From contig PBDF01000011.1 in assembly GCA_002717285.1 (NCBI GenBank), forward strand, positions 138,948-202,947: 64,000 nt of DNA, read 5' to 3'. Shown here one piece after another: positions 17,294-25,845 of this stretch. The stretch comes from Magnetovibrio sp. GTDB lineage: Bacteria; Pseudomonadota; Alphaproteobacteria; Rhodospirillales_A; JABHCV01. The notes under the pieces were generated by a model, which worked only from the letters and a program-made list of their open reading frames with translations, was not told where the DNA came from and did no database searches. The position numbers and the translations under genes are program-made. How positions within the stretch are numbered: the stretch's first letter is position 1; the number at the start of each line of letters is the position of its first letter.

Positions 17294-19051
17294 ATGCGAT
17301 TCCTTTCCACACTTGGCCAACTACCTGGTACTTGGCAAAATCTACTACTAATTGTTCTTAGTGGAACTGTAGAAGGTATTGGACTGACATTATTTATTCC
17401 CCTCTTAAATCTTATGAATGATGAGAGCATGGAAAGTATTGGCCCTCCCTTTTCACATCTTACTGAATTAATTGAAACTATCGGAATTAAAGTCAGCCCG
17501 GTAACCCTTCTGATATTAATTACAGGATTCACTTTAGCCTCACTCTTATTAGGGTATTTGCAACGCAAATTACTTATCAAATCAAAACAAATATATTCTA
17601 GAAATCTTCGAAATAAATTTTTCAACGGCATCCTTGACTCAAATTGGCAATATTCATCAAATCGGTCACACGGAGAGGTAGCTAATCAGCTGAATATTGA
17701 GTGTGCACGTGCGGGAGTAGCCCTGGGTATGGAATTATTGGCCGTAGCTACTGCTATCCAGGTTGTAACCTACTTTGCTTTTTCTATAATTATCTCATGG
17801 GAGTTAGTCGCTATTACATTTGTATTTAGCATTCTGGCATATATTGTTGTCCGTCCCGTTATGGCGCACGCGAAAATACTTGGCGAAGAAACGTCCATTG
17901 CTAATCGCAACATAAGTTTTTATGCAATCGAATACCTTCGAAGCCTTAAGTTGCTTAAGGCAACAGGAGCAGAAGAATTACCCAAAAAAGATATGTGTAA
18001 ACATAGTAACACTCTAAACAAGGTTTCATATCACTCAGAACTTAACACAACACGAGTGTATTTCTTAGTTCAAGCTTTGCCAGTTATTCTTTTAACCAGC
18101 ATAATTGGCATTTCTATTGAATTAATTGAAACTCCAACCTCGTTGATCCTTGTGTTTTTGCTGTTTATGGCACGAACAGCACCCCGTGTGGCGCAATTTC
18201 AGCAACAGTTAAACAGTTTTCATATGGCAAGCCCAGCTATTAGAATTGTAAACCAAATGATTACTGAAAGCTGTAATGCCAAAGAGGACCTTAATTCCAC
18301 TGGAACTGAATTTAAATCCATTAAAAAAGAAATAGCACTAGAAAATGTTAGCTTTAAGTATAAAAACAAGGAAACATTTGCAATCGATCGCGTTTCATTA
18401 AAAATACCGCACAATAAAATGATTGCAATTGTTGGAAGTTCTGGTGCTGGAAAGTCAACAGTGATGGATCTTTTATGTGGGCTATACATTCCAGAAAATG
18501 GAAAAGTTGTCATCGATGGGGTGGATTTAAGAGAATTTAATATAGTTTCGTGGCGTAAAAAAATTGGTATCGTAACGCAAGACTTAATGATATTTAATGC
18601 CTCACTTCGTGATAACTTGACTTTTTTTAATCAAAGTGCCTCCGAGGAAAAAGCAAAGTGGGCGCTTTCTATTGCACATCTTGACGATGTTATTAACAAT
18701 CTATCTGATGGCATGGACACCATACTTGGAGAGAATGGCCAACGTCTCTCAGGTGGACAAAAACAGCGTATTGCTCTAGCAAGAGCCCTGGCAAAACAAC
18801 CACACCTTCTTCTGTTAGATGAGGCAACAAGTGCCTTGGATAATGAATCCGAACGCTATATCCAAAAAGCCATAGAGAATATTGCTCATAAAACAACCAT
18901 TGTTGTTATTGCCCATCGCTTATCTACTGTCAGACGTGCAGATATCATTTATGTTATGGAAGAAGGTAGAGTAATAGAAAGTGGCACCTATAAAGAATTG
19001 CTAAGAAAAGATGGGCGGTTCAAAAAACTTCACGGACATGAATTAAGCTAA
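17294..19051 (+). CDS. ABC transporter with fused membrane and ATPase domains (PglK/MsbA-like)
   Basis: This 585-residue half-transporter has an N-terminal type I exporter membrane domain (about 1-320) and an ATPase domain with Walker A VGSSGAGKST (about 379-388), signature LSGGQKQR and Walker B LLLLDEATSALD, followed by the H-loop AHRLST. It would act as a homodimer in the inner membrane. PglK and MsbA relatives flip lipid-linked glycans or lipids. No Wzx-type flippase is seen in the window, so this may be the exporter of the lipid-linked repeat unit. Confidence 0.85.
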   Translation: MRFLSTLGQLPGTWQNLLLIVLSGTVEGIGLTLFIPLLNLMNDESMESIGPPFSHLTELIETIGIKVSPVTLLILITGFTLASLLLGYLQRKLLIKSKQIYSRNLRNKFFNGILDSNWQYSSNRSHGEVANQLNIECARAGVALGMELLAVATAIQVVTYFAFSIIISWELVAITFVFSILAYIVVRPVMAHAKILGEETSIANRNISFYAIEYLRSLKLLKATGAEELPKKDMCKHSNTLNKVSYHSELNTTRVYFLVQALPVILLTSIIGISIELIETPTSLILVFLLFMARTAPRVAQFQQQLNSFHMASPAIRIVNQMITESCNAKEDLNSTGTEFKSIKKEIALENVSFKYKNKETFAIDRVSLKIPHNKMIAIVGSSGAGKSTVMDLLCGLYIPENGKVVIDGVDLREFNIVSWRKKIGIVTQDLMIFNASLRDNLTFFNQSASEEKAKWALSIAHLDDVINNLSDGMDTILGENGQRLSGGQKQRIALARALAKQPHLLLLDEATSALDNESERYIQKAIENIAHKTTIVVIAHRLSTVRRADIIYVMEEGRVIESGTYKELLRKDGRFKKLHGHELS

Positions 19052-19159
19052 GTCCCCGAATTTACCCACACCCTAGCCATTGCGCATGCTTTTAGTATAA
19101 ATAAAAAAAAGATCTCGATAAAATTGATATTTTGAAGCGAATATTGTTTAAGGCTCAAA

Positions 19160-19822
19160 ATGAAGATAGTAATCTGCAACTCAAAAAATTGGTTTAATTT
19201 AGATGCCAATAATGAATCATCCTTCTCAATAAATATTATTAAACACAAAAAGGATCTGACGAAAGATTTTCTTGATTCTATTAGCCCAGATTATATCTTT
19301 TTTGTGCACTGGAGTTTCATCGTCCCAAGTGAAATATATTCAAATTTTGAATGTATAGTTTTTCATACTGCCCCATTACCATACGGTCGTGGTGGCACCC
19401 CAATACAAAATTTGATTTTAGAAGGATTTAAAACTGCTCCAGTATGTGCCCTTAGAATGATTGGTGAATTGGACTCAGGGCCAATATATGAAAAGCGAGA
19501 AATAAGCTTAGATGGCTCACTTTCAGACATATTCTCACGATTAAATTACGCAATTAACATACTAATAAGGAACATTTCGAGAGGTAACATTGTCCCTTCT
19601 GAACAAGTAGGTAAACCTCACGTGTTTAAAAAACTCACAAAAGAAAGTAACGAGTTACCATCAAATATAAGCCTATTGCAGCTATATGACAGAATAAGGA
19701 TGCTTGATCATGAAGATTACCCTAACCCGTTCTTAATTTCAGGTGATTTAAAATTTGAGTTTTTTAATGCTGAACTAGATGATGATGCTATCACAGTTAA
19801 ATGTAGGATATCAAAATGCTAA
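19160..19822 (+). CDS. Short formyltransferase-like protein of nonulosonate loci
   Basis: The 220-residue protein has the core FHTAPLPYGRGGTPIQN and LDSGPIYEK segments of the formyltransferase-like family found in pseudaminic and legionaminic acid clusters. The catalytic His and Asp are retained, but the usual Asn two residues before His is replaced by Val (IVFH), so mechanism or acyl group may differ. It overlaps the GNAT gene by 7 bases and precedes pseI, which points to acylation of the nonulosonate. An AAGG lies about 7 bases before the ATG. Confidence 0.7.
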   Translation: MKIVICNSKNWFNLDANNESSFSINIIKHKKDLTKDFLDSISPDYIFFVHWSFIVPSEIYSNFECIVFHTAPLPYGRGGTPIQNLILEGFKTAPVCALRMIGELDSGPIYEKREISLDGSLSDIFSRLNYAINILIRNISRGNIVPSEQVGKPHVFKKLTKESNELPSNISLLQLYDRIRMLDHEDYPNPFLISGDLKFEFFNAELDDDAITVKCRISKC

Positions 19823-20688
19823 TTAGGGAAGCAAATAATTCAGACTGTGATGCAATCTTTAACTGGAGAAATAATTTACAGAGCCAAAAAATGTTTTTTG
19901 AAAATAAAAATGTTTCCTACGAAGAACATGTTGAATGGTTTGCTCAATCATTAAAAAATACTTCCAGAGTTTTATACATAGGCGAAATCAACAGGGAAAG
20001 AATCGGTGTTTGCCGATTTGATTACGACAAGGAAAACTTAAGCGCCGAGGTTTCAACAAACATGAACCCTAGTTTTAGAGATCAAGGACTTGGAAAACTT
20101 TTTTTAATTAGCGCAATTGATAAATATGATTTGGAACATGAGACAGTTCTGAAGGCTCGTATAAAAACTGAGAATGAAGCAAGTAAAAAAATTTTCGAGT
20201 ATGCTGGCTTTTCTGTCTATGGTAAAAATAGAAAAGAAATTAGAGTTGAGCGACCATTAAACAAAATTTCATTTAAAAAAGTTAACTCAAAGGACATTGA
20301 CGTCCTTTATGAATTACTTACAAAAAGAGAACACCCCATTAGCCATAATTCAATGCCCTCACTTTCCGAACACAAAAAGTTTGTTCTTTCTCAACCTTAT
20401 GAGGCCTGGTACTTGATAAATGATTATGATTCAGCCATAGGCACTTTCTATATTAAATCCGACAATTCGATTGGATTAAACGTCTCCTCACCTACTGTTG
20501 CAATAGTAAGAAATTTAATTACCTTCATAGATCATAATTTTTCACCTAAAAAAGAAATCCCATCCAAAGTACCGCCCTATTTCTTTATCAATGCTGCAAA
20601 ATCAAATATAAGACTTAAAACAATATTAGATAAATTAGGCCAGTTGCCAATTCAAACATCTTATAAACTTATCACTAAAAAAATCTGA
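19816..20688 (+). CDS. Tandem GNAT acyltransferase, PseH-like
   Basis: The first half (about 1-150) is a GNAT acyltransferase: an N-terminal IREANNSDCDAIFNWRN strand-helix and an acetyl-CoA loop near NPSFRDQGLGKLF, similar to PseH, which acetylates UDP-4-amino-6-deoxy-AltNAc. The second half (about 155-290) repeats the layout weakly, with HKKFVLSQPYEAWYLI mirroring EEHVEWFAQSLKN, but has no clear acetyl-CoA loop. It looks like a degenerate second GNAT domain. The gene sits 1 base upstream of pseI. Confidence 0.75.
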   Translation: MLIREANNSDCDAIFNWRNNLQSQKMFFENKNVSYEEHVEWFAQSLKNTSRVLYIGEINRERIGVCRFDYDKENLSAEVSTNMNPSFRDQGLGKLFLISAIDKYDLEHETVLKARIKTENEASKKIFEYAGFSVYGKNRKEIRVERPLNKISFKKVNSKDIDVLYELLTKREHPISHNSMPSLSEHKKFVLSQPYEAWYLINDYDSAIGTFYIKSDNSIGLNVSSPTVAIVRNLITFIDHNFSPKKEIPSKVPPYFFINAAKSNIRLKTILDKLGQLPIQTSYKLITKKI

Positions 20689-20689
20689 A

Positions 20690-21736
20690 ATGTTCAAAAT
20701 CAACGGAGTAAAGATTGGAAGAGGCCAGAGGCCTTACATTATTGCAGAGCTCTCCGCCAATCATGGAGGAAGCATTAAGCGAGCAAAGGACTCTATTAAA
20801 GCTGCAAAAAATTCAGGCGCCGACGCTGTAAAAATTCAAACTTATACCCCCGACACCATGACTATCAACTCAAATAATGCAGACTTTCTAATCAATGACG
20901 GTCTCTGGAAAGGTTACAATTTATATCAGCTATACAAAGAGGCATACACGCCCTTCGAATGGCATAGTGAGCTATTCAAATATGCAAAAAAAATAGGAAT
21001 TACACTTTTTTCAACTCCATTTGATGAAACAGCTGTGGATTTATTAGATCAGCTAAAAAGCCCAGCTTTTAAAATAGCATCTTTTGAGATAACCGACCTT
21101 CCCCTCATTAAATATGTATCGTCCAAACAAAAGCCCATGCTGATGTCAACTGGTATGGCAAACATAAGTGAAATTGGTGAGGCGGTTGAGACGTGCCTTA
21201 AAGCAGGAAACAAAGATATTTTACTGTTTCATTGTATAAGTAATTATCCTACTGAGTTAGCCGACTCAAAATTAGGTGACATTAAATACATATCAGATCA
21301 TTTTGACGTTGAGGTTGGATTATCCGATCACACAACAACTAATGTTGCTGCCATACTCTCTGTTGCGTTAGGGGCATCAGCAATAGAAAAACATTTTAAA
21401 CTTGATGACGCCAACTGTGGGCCAGATGCAAGTTTTTCAATATTGCCTGAACAGTTAAAAAATCTTTGTGAGGAATGTCATACTGCCTATAAAGCTACTC
21501 TATCAAATAAATTACAACGCTCGACTACAGAGAAATCCAATAAAATATTTAGACGCTCGATATATTTTGTGAGAAATTTAAAAAAAGGTGACATCGTTTC
21601 TGAAAACGATATAAGGCGAATTCGACCAGGATATGGTCTTGAGCCCAAGCACTTCAAAGATATTATTGGGAGTCGATTGGTTTGTGACGTAAGTCGTGCA
21701 GATCCAGTTTCATGGGACGCATTAGAAAAGGACTAG
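20690..21736 (+). CDS. pseI: Pseudaminic acid synthase (NeuB family)
   Basis: PseI condenses 6-deoxy-AltdiNAc with phosphoenolpyruvate to give pseudaminic acid. The 348-residue protein has the NeuB TIM barrel, opening FKINGVKIGRGQRPYIIAEL, with ADAVKIQTYTPDTMT, SFEITDLPLI and MSTGMANISEI, and a C-terminal antifreeze-like SAF domain from about residue 290 (RRSIYFVRNLKKGD). The TPDTMT wording favours PseI over NeuB or LegI. The UDP-sugar hydrolase PseG that should supply its substrate was not found in the window. Confidence 0.88.
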   Translation: MFKINGVKIGRGQRPYIIAELSANHGGSIKRAKDSIKAAKNSGADAVKIQTYTPDTMTINSNNADFLINDGLWKGYNLYQLYKEAYTPFEWHSELFKYAKKIGITLFSTPFDETAVDLLDQLKSPAFKIASFEITDLPLIKYVSSKQKPMLMSTGMANISEIGEAVETCLKAGNKDILLFHCISNYPTELADSKLGDIKYISDHFDVEVGLSDHTTTNVAAILSVALGASAIEKHFKLDDANCGPDASFSILPEQLKNLCEECHTAYKATLSNKLQRSTTEKSNKIFRRSIYFVRNLKKGDIVSENDIRRIRPGYGLEPKHFKDIIGSRLVCDVSRADPVSWDALEKD

Positions 21737-21751
21737 AAAATTTAAAAAAAA

Positions 21752-21771
21752 TCAAAAAAAACCTTTTTTGA
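21752..21771 (+). terminator. AT-only hairpin after pseI
   Basis: A perfect 8-base stem (TCAAAAAA / TTTTTTGA) with loop AACC lies 15 bases after the pseI stop and is followed by ATTTTT. The stem contains only one G-C pair, so it is weak; it may act as a partial terminator or simply reflect poly-A and poly-T runs. Confidence 0.25.
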
Positions 21772-21816
21772 ATTTTTACGAGAGTCACAAATTAACCAAA
21801 AACGAAAATCAATTAG

Positions 21817-22815
21817 ATGAATAATAATTTAGCTCTGAACTACTTCCCACTAAAACAATTGTGGGATGGGCTTGCAATTGGTCAAATAATCTGTCGTCGT
21901 GAACTTAGCTACGCTCAAAAAATTTCTGTCGTACGTTTTTTTTGTAATGGCGATGGGATCCAAAATCTTTATCCTACTTTAACACGAAGTGGATCGCACT
22001 GGTCGCTTCTAGGATTGGCCATTGCCAGCGACTTGGCAGCTGGCGGGTGTGGCGAATACGATTATGAGGAAGATTTTTGGATGCCTAGAGGTGGATCAAT
22101 CTATACAAAACTAGACTGGCGGGTACCGCTAGACAATTTTGATGCAAACATTGACCCTGCTATTGGTAGTATTCTTCAATCTAAGTTAGGAAATACAACA
22201 AGACCTTTTAACCCTGTCATCCTTCATACTCATCTTCCATATATGAGAACCCGCTTAGCTAGCATTCGCAATATGAGAGTCGCAGTATTGCTGCGAAATA
22301 TTTATGACAGTATGGAATCAAAGTACTTCAAACATTTGGTTTTGGTAAAACAAGGAAAGATGCCCTTAGAGTTAACAACACAAAAAAATTTAGCTTCTGA
22401 GGAACCAAATGAAAAAAATGATTTTCTTTTTCCTTGGGATAAATTGCTGAGTGATACAATTGAGTTCTTTAATAGTTGGGGAAATATTATAGCTCGAAAT
22501 CCAAGCGTGCGTTTATATCACTATGACGATATGCTAGCGGAACCGATTGCCACACATAAAAGCCTCAGCGATTTCTGGAATTTAAACCTACCTCAAGAGT
22601 GTATTAAAGAAGCATTCCATCGAGTTAATAAAAACGAGATGAAAAAAAAGCTGCCCGATGATCAACAAACAGCAAATTCTCGTGTTTCTTTTCGAAAGAA
22701 GTCAGAAACTTTACCGCTTGACAGAGTTAACTACATCCAAGAAAAACTTGAAAAACATTTAGTCCATGATTTTGGTTATGGCACGACTTGGCAAAAAAAA
22801 ATCCATAATAATTAA
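21817..22815 (+). CDS. Sulfotransferase-like protein
   Basis: The 332-residue protein has an N-terminal TRSGSHWSLLGLAIA segment (about 55-69) resembling the 5'-phosphosulfate loop of PAPS-dependent sulfotransferases, and VAVLLRNIYDSMESKYF (about 159-175) resembling their 3'-phosphate-binding RxxxDxxxS region. Both sites bind a 3'-phosphonucleoside donor. It lies just upstream of a CysC-family kinase. Either it sulfates a sugar using PAPS, or, given the phosphoramidate genes that follow, it transfers phosphoramidate from a 3'-phospho-CDP donor. The second reading is inference. Confidence 0.6.
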   Translation: MNNNLALNYFPLKQLWDGLAIGQIICRRELSYAQKISVVRFFCNGDGIQNLYPTLTRSGSHWSLLGLAIASDLAAGGCGEYDYEEDFWMPRGGSIYTKLDWRVPLDNFDANIDPAIGSILQSKLGNTTRPFNPVILHTHLPYMRTRLASIRNMRVAVLLRNIYDSMESKYFKHLVLVKQGKMPLELTTQKNLASEEPNEKNDFLFPWDKLLSDTIEFFNSWGNIIARNPSVRLYHYDDMLAEPIATHKSLSDFWNLNLPQECIKEAFHRVNKNEMKKKLPDDQQTANSRVSFRKKSETLPLDRVNYIQEKLEKHLVHDFGYGTTWQKKIHNN

Positions 22816-22971
22816 AATTTTCTTGATCCCCTTTTTTTTAATTTAGTATTAGTTTTTATGATCACTTAACTAACGTTTTTAGCAACTGCAAAACATATTC
22901 TCCCTGAGAGTTCTTTTGAAAGTATTGTAGCAACACATGCTGACACCACACTGTAAACACATATTGGTTCA

Positions 22972-23484
22972 ATGGTCATTTGGCTAACAGGTTTATCTGC
23001 TTCTGGCAAAACAACTATTGGTACTTTTGTTTTTAAATTACTCAGAGAGCGTGAACAAAATACAATATTTGTTGACGGAGATGATATTAGAAAAATTTTT
23101 AATTGGGATAAAGAGGAACAATACTTTAGCGAAGAGGGTCGCCGTCAAGTTTCTGAAAGCATAAGTGATGTTTGCTTATGGCTAGACAAACAAGGCATGA
23201 ATGTTGTTTGTTGCACAATCTCCCTTTATGACCATCTCCACCAACGTAATCGAAAAACATTTTCAAGTTATTTTGAAGTCTTCTTAGACACGCCTTTTCA
23301 ACAATTATGTGAGCGTGATAAAAACAACCTATATGCAAAAAAACCACCCTATGTCTCAAAAAAAGTAGTGGGAATTGAATTGCCCTTTAACAAACCCAAA
23401 AGTCCAGATCTAATCCTAAAAAACAAAGATGGTGTGGATCCAGAGAAATTGGCGCGACTCATAATTGATAAAGCTGGATTCTAA
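22972..23484 (+). CDS. CysC-family kinase, probable cytidine diphosphoramidate kinase (Cj1415-like)
   Basis: The 170-residue protein is a clear adenylylsulfate-kinase homologue: P-loop GLSASGKTT (7-15), VDGDDIRK (about 35-42), and CERDKNNLYAKK, which parallels the APS-kinase RDPKGLYKK segment. In Campylobacter jejuni a homologue (Cj1415) phosphorylates the ribose 3'-OH of CDP-phosphoramidate rather than APS. The next three genes match the rest of that pathway, and no ATP sulfurylase (CysD/CysN) is in the window, so I favour the phosphoramidate role. APS kinase remains possible because a sulfotransferase-like gene is adjacent. Confidence 0.7.
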   Translation: MVIWLTGLSASGKTTIGTFVFKLLREREQNTIFVDGDDIRKIFNWDKEEQYFSEEGRRQVSESISDVCLWLDKQGMNVVCCTISLYDHLHQRNRKTFSSYFEVFLDTPFQQLCERDKNNLYAKKPPYVSKKVVGIELPFNKPKSPDLILKNKDGVDPEKLARLIIDKAGF

Positions 23485-23487
23485 AAC

Positions 23488-25845
23488 ATGGTAATTAAAC
23501 GCACAGATAGCCATAAAAACGAAGAGCAATTTCACTTCTCGACAAAGGCAGAAACTTTAGCAAGCTTAAAAGGAGTTTTAGTCAGCGGAAAGTTGTGCGA
23601 TCAAGCTGTCATACCTGTACAAGACTGGCTAAACGATCAGCAAAAAGTAGCAAATGAAATAGTAAAATTATTTTCAGATTCTCCCTTGGCAATTCGTTCA
23701 AGTTGTCTAGCAGAAGATACTAGCGAACGTTCAAATGCTGGAGCATTCCACTCTTTTACAAATGTACCCTCTGAGTCCAATGCTATCATCCAAGCTTTTA
23801 ACGACGTCATAGTCGCTTATGGAAAAGAGCTAGATGGGCAGGTAGTCTTGATTCAACCAATGGTTCAAAACATTGCATTATCTGGCGTAGTTTTAACCCG
23901 CGACCTAGATACTGGAAGCCCATATTACGTTGTCAATTATGATGACACTTCTGGGCGCACTGATACTGTCACGAGTGGGGCAGAGAGCAAAACAGTTTAT
24001 TTACACCGCTCTAATCCTGGGGCCTTGCACTCACCCCGCATGAAAAAAATTATTACAGTTACGCAAGAATTAGAAAGAATTATAAAAAGTGATTTATTGG
24101 ACATAGAGTTTTGTCTCACTAATAATATGGAATTTTATGTTCTTCAAGTCCGACCAATTGCTGCTCAGGGTCAATGGAAAAAAATCCCAGATCAAGATAT
24201 TGATTTAGCCATCTCGTCTATTAGATCTGAAGTAATCTCGGAGATGAGACCCGTAAAAGGTCAGGCCGGTCATTCTAATATTTTTGGCGAAATGCCCGAT
24301 TGGAACCCTGCTGAAATGATCGGCAATTCACCAAGGAAGTTAGCTTATTCGCTCTACAAAAAATTAATTACAGATACTACTTGGGCAACGGCCCGAGCAA
24401 AAATGGCATATAAAAATGTACAAGCTCCGCTTATGACCTCTTTTGGCGGACGCCCCTATATTGACGTGCGAGCCAGTCTAAATTCTTTTCTTCCTGCAGA
24501 CCTTGACCATAATTTTGCCAATCGCTTAGTTGATCACCAATTAGAGCAACTCGGGAAAAACACAGATTTTCATGATAAAATTGAATTTGAAGTTGCCATC
24601 ACCTGTCGCGATTTTGATTTCCACTCTCAAAAAAAACAATTGATTGAATTTGGGTTTAGTCTCACCGATATAGAAAAACTGGAAGCATCACTAATAAAAC
24701 TAACCGCAAAGGCTTTAAGTCTTGGTGAAGAAGGGCTTGAAGTATTACTGCGACAAACAGATCAAATTTACGTTGATGATTTAACAATGAAGAACTCTGA
24801 TCCTCTTCAAAAAGCTCTATATTTATTTGATAGTGTTATTGAATATGGAATACTTCCTTTTTCAATACTTGCAAGACATGCTTTTATAGGTGTTTCTTTT
24901 TTACGTTCGTTAATAGCACAAGAAATTCTCTCTGTTGAAATAGTCGAGAATTTTATGCGAAGTATTCATACTGTGGCAACTACAGTTGTAAATGATATAA
25001 AAAAGGTAGATGAAGGGTCACTTGACAAAAAAGTATTCCTTAAACGTCACGGGCATCTCCGACCCGGAACATATGACATACTCTCTAAAAGATATGACCA
25101 ATCACTAGATTTGTATCTTGGTCATAGCAGCCAAAGAATAAACTTGAAAAATAGCAAATTTAGCCTTAACCGCACCCAAGAAGACGCCATAGATAAAGCA
25201 ATTCAAAACATAGGTTACAAAATAAGTACCAAAGAATTAATGAATTATATAAGGAAAGCTATTAGCAGTCGCGAAGAAGCTAAATACGCATTTTCCGTTG
25301 GCATTAGTGAAGCTCTTGAGAAACTAGCTGAATGGGGTGAAACAAACAATTTATCCCGTGATGATCTTGCTAACCTTGAAATTAACGAAATTGTAAAAAA
25401 CTACAAGTCACCAAATGCCTTAAAAAAAGTCGCCGAGCAAGGACGCAAAGATCACAAGCTTACAAGAGCACTGAGACTACCAAACTTAATCATTGATCCT
25501 GATGACCTATTTGTCGTTCGCCCTTTGCGAGGTCAGGCAACATTCATCACAAATCAATTCAAATCGGGAGCAGCTTGCAACCTTGACCATAACGTTACAC
25601 CAATTCAAGAAAGCTCAATTGTGCTAATTAAAAGTGCTGATCCGGGATTTGATTGGATCTTTTCTCATAATATTGCAGGCTTAATTACCCAATACGGTGG
25701 GCCTAATTCTCACATGGCAATACGATGCGCTGAGTTTGGTCTTCCAGCAGCTATTGGGTGTGGAGAAAAATTGTATAATCAACTTTTAAAAGCAAAGGTA
25801 ATTGAATTGGATTGTGGATCACGAAAAATAGAAGGACGCGGATGA
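23488..25845 (+). CDS. PEP-synthase-like L-glutamine kinase (Cj1418-like)
   Basis: The 785-residue protein has the three-part PEP-synthase plan: an N-terminal ATP-grasp domain with AIRSSCLAEDTSERSNAGAF (about 70-90), a central region, and a C-terminal swivelling phosphohistidine domain with GGPNSHMAIRC (catalytic His at about 742). It lacks the PEP/pyruvate TIM barrel of true PEP synthases. Cj1418 of Campylobacter jejuni has this plan and similar length and phosphorylates the amide nitrogen of L-glutamine, the first step to capsular phosphoramidate. Its stop overlaps the next start as ATGA. A rifampicin-phosphotransferase-like activity is the alternative reading, disfavoured by context. Confidence 0.75.
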   Translation: MVIKRTDSHKNEEQFHFSTKAETLASLKGVLVSGKLCDQAVIPVQDWLNDQQKVANEIVKLFSDSPLAIRSSCLAEDTSERSNAGAFHSFTNVPSESNAIIQAFNDVIVAYGKELDGQVVLIQPMVQNIALSGVVLTRDLDTGSPYYVVNYDDTSGRTDTVTSGAESKTVYLHRSNPGALHSPRMKKIITVTQELERIIKSDLLDIEFCLTNNMEFYVLQVRPIAAQGQWKKIPDQDIDLAISSIRSEVISEMRPVKGQAGHSNIFGEMPDWNPAEMIGNSPRKLAYSLYKKLITDTTWATARAKMAYKNVQAPLMTSFGGRPYIDVRASLNSFLPADLDHNFANRLVDHQLEQLGKNTDFHDKIEFEVAITCRDFDFHSQKKQLIEFGFSLTDIEKLEASLIKLTAKALSLGEEGLEVLLRQTDQIYVDDLTMKNSDPLQKALYLFDSVIEYGILPFSILARHAFIGVSFLRSLIAQEILSVEIVENFMRSIHTVATTVVNDIKKVDEGSLDKKVFLKRHGHLRPGTYDILSKRYDQSLDLYLGHSSQRINLKNSKFSLNRTQEDAIDKAIQNIGYKISTKELMNYIRKAISSREEAKYAFSVGISEALEKLAEWGETNNLSRDDLANLEINEIVKNYKSPNALKKVAEQGRKDHKLTRALRLPNLIIDPDDLFVVRPLRGQATFITNQFKSGAACNLDHNVTPIQESSIVLIKSADPGFDWIFSHNIAGLITQYGGPNSHMAIRCAEFGLPAAIGCGEKLYNQLLKAKVIELDCGSRKIEGRG

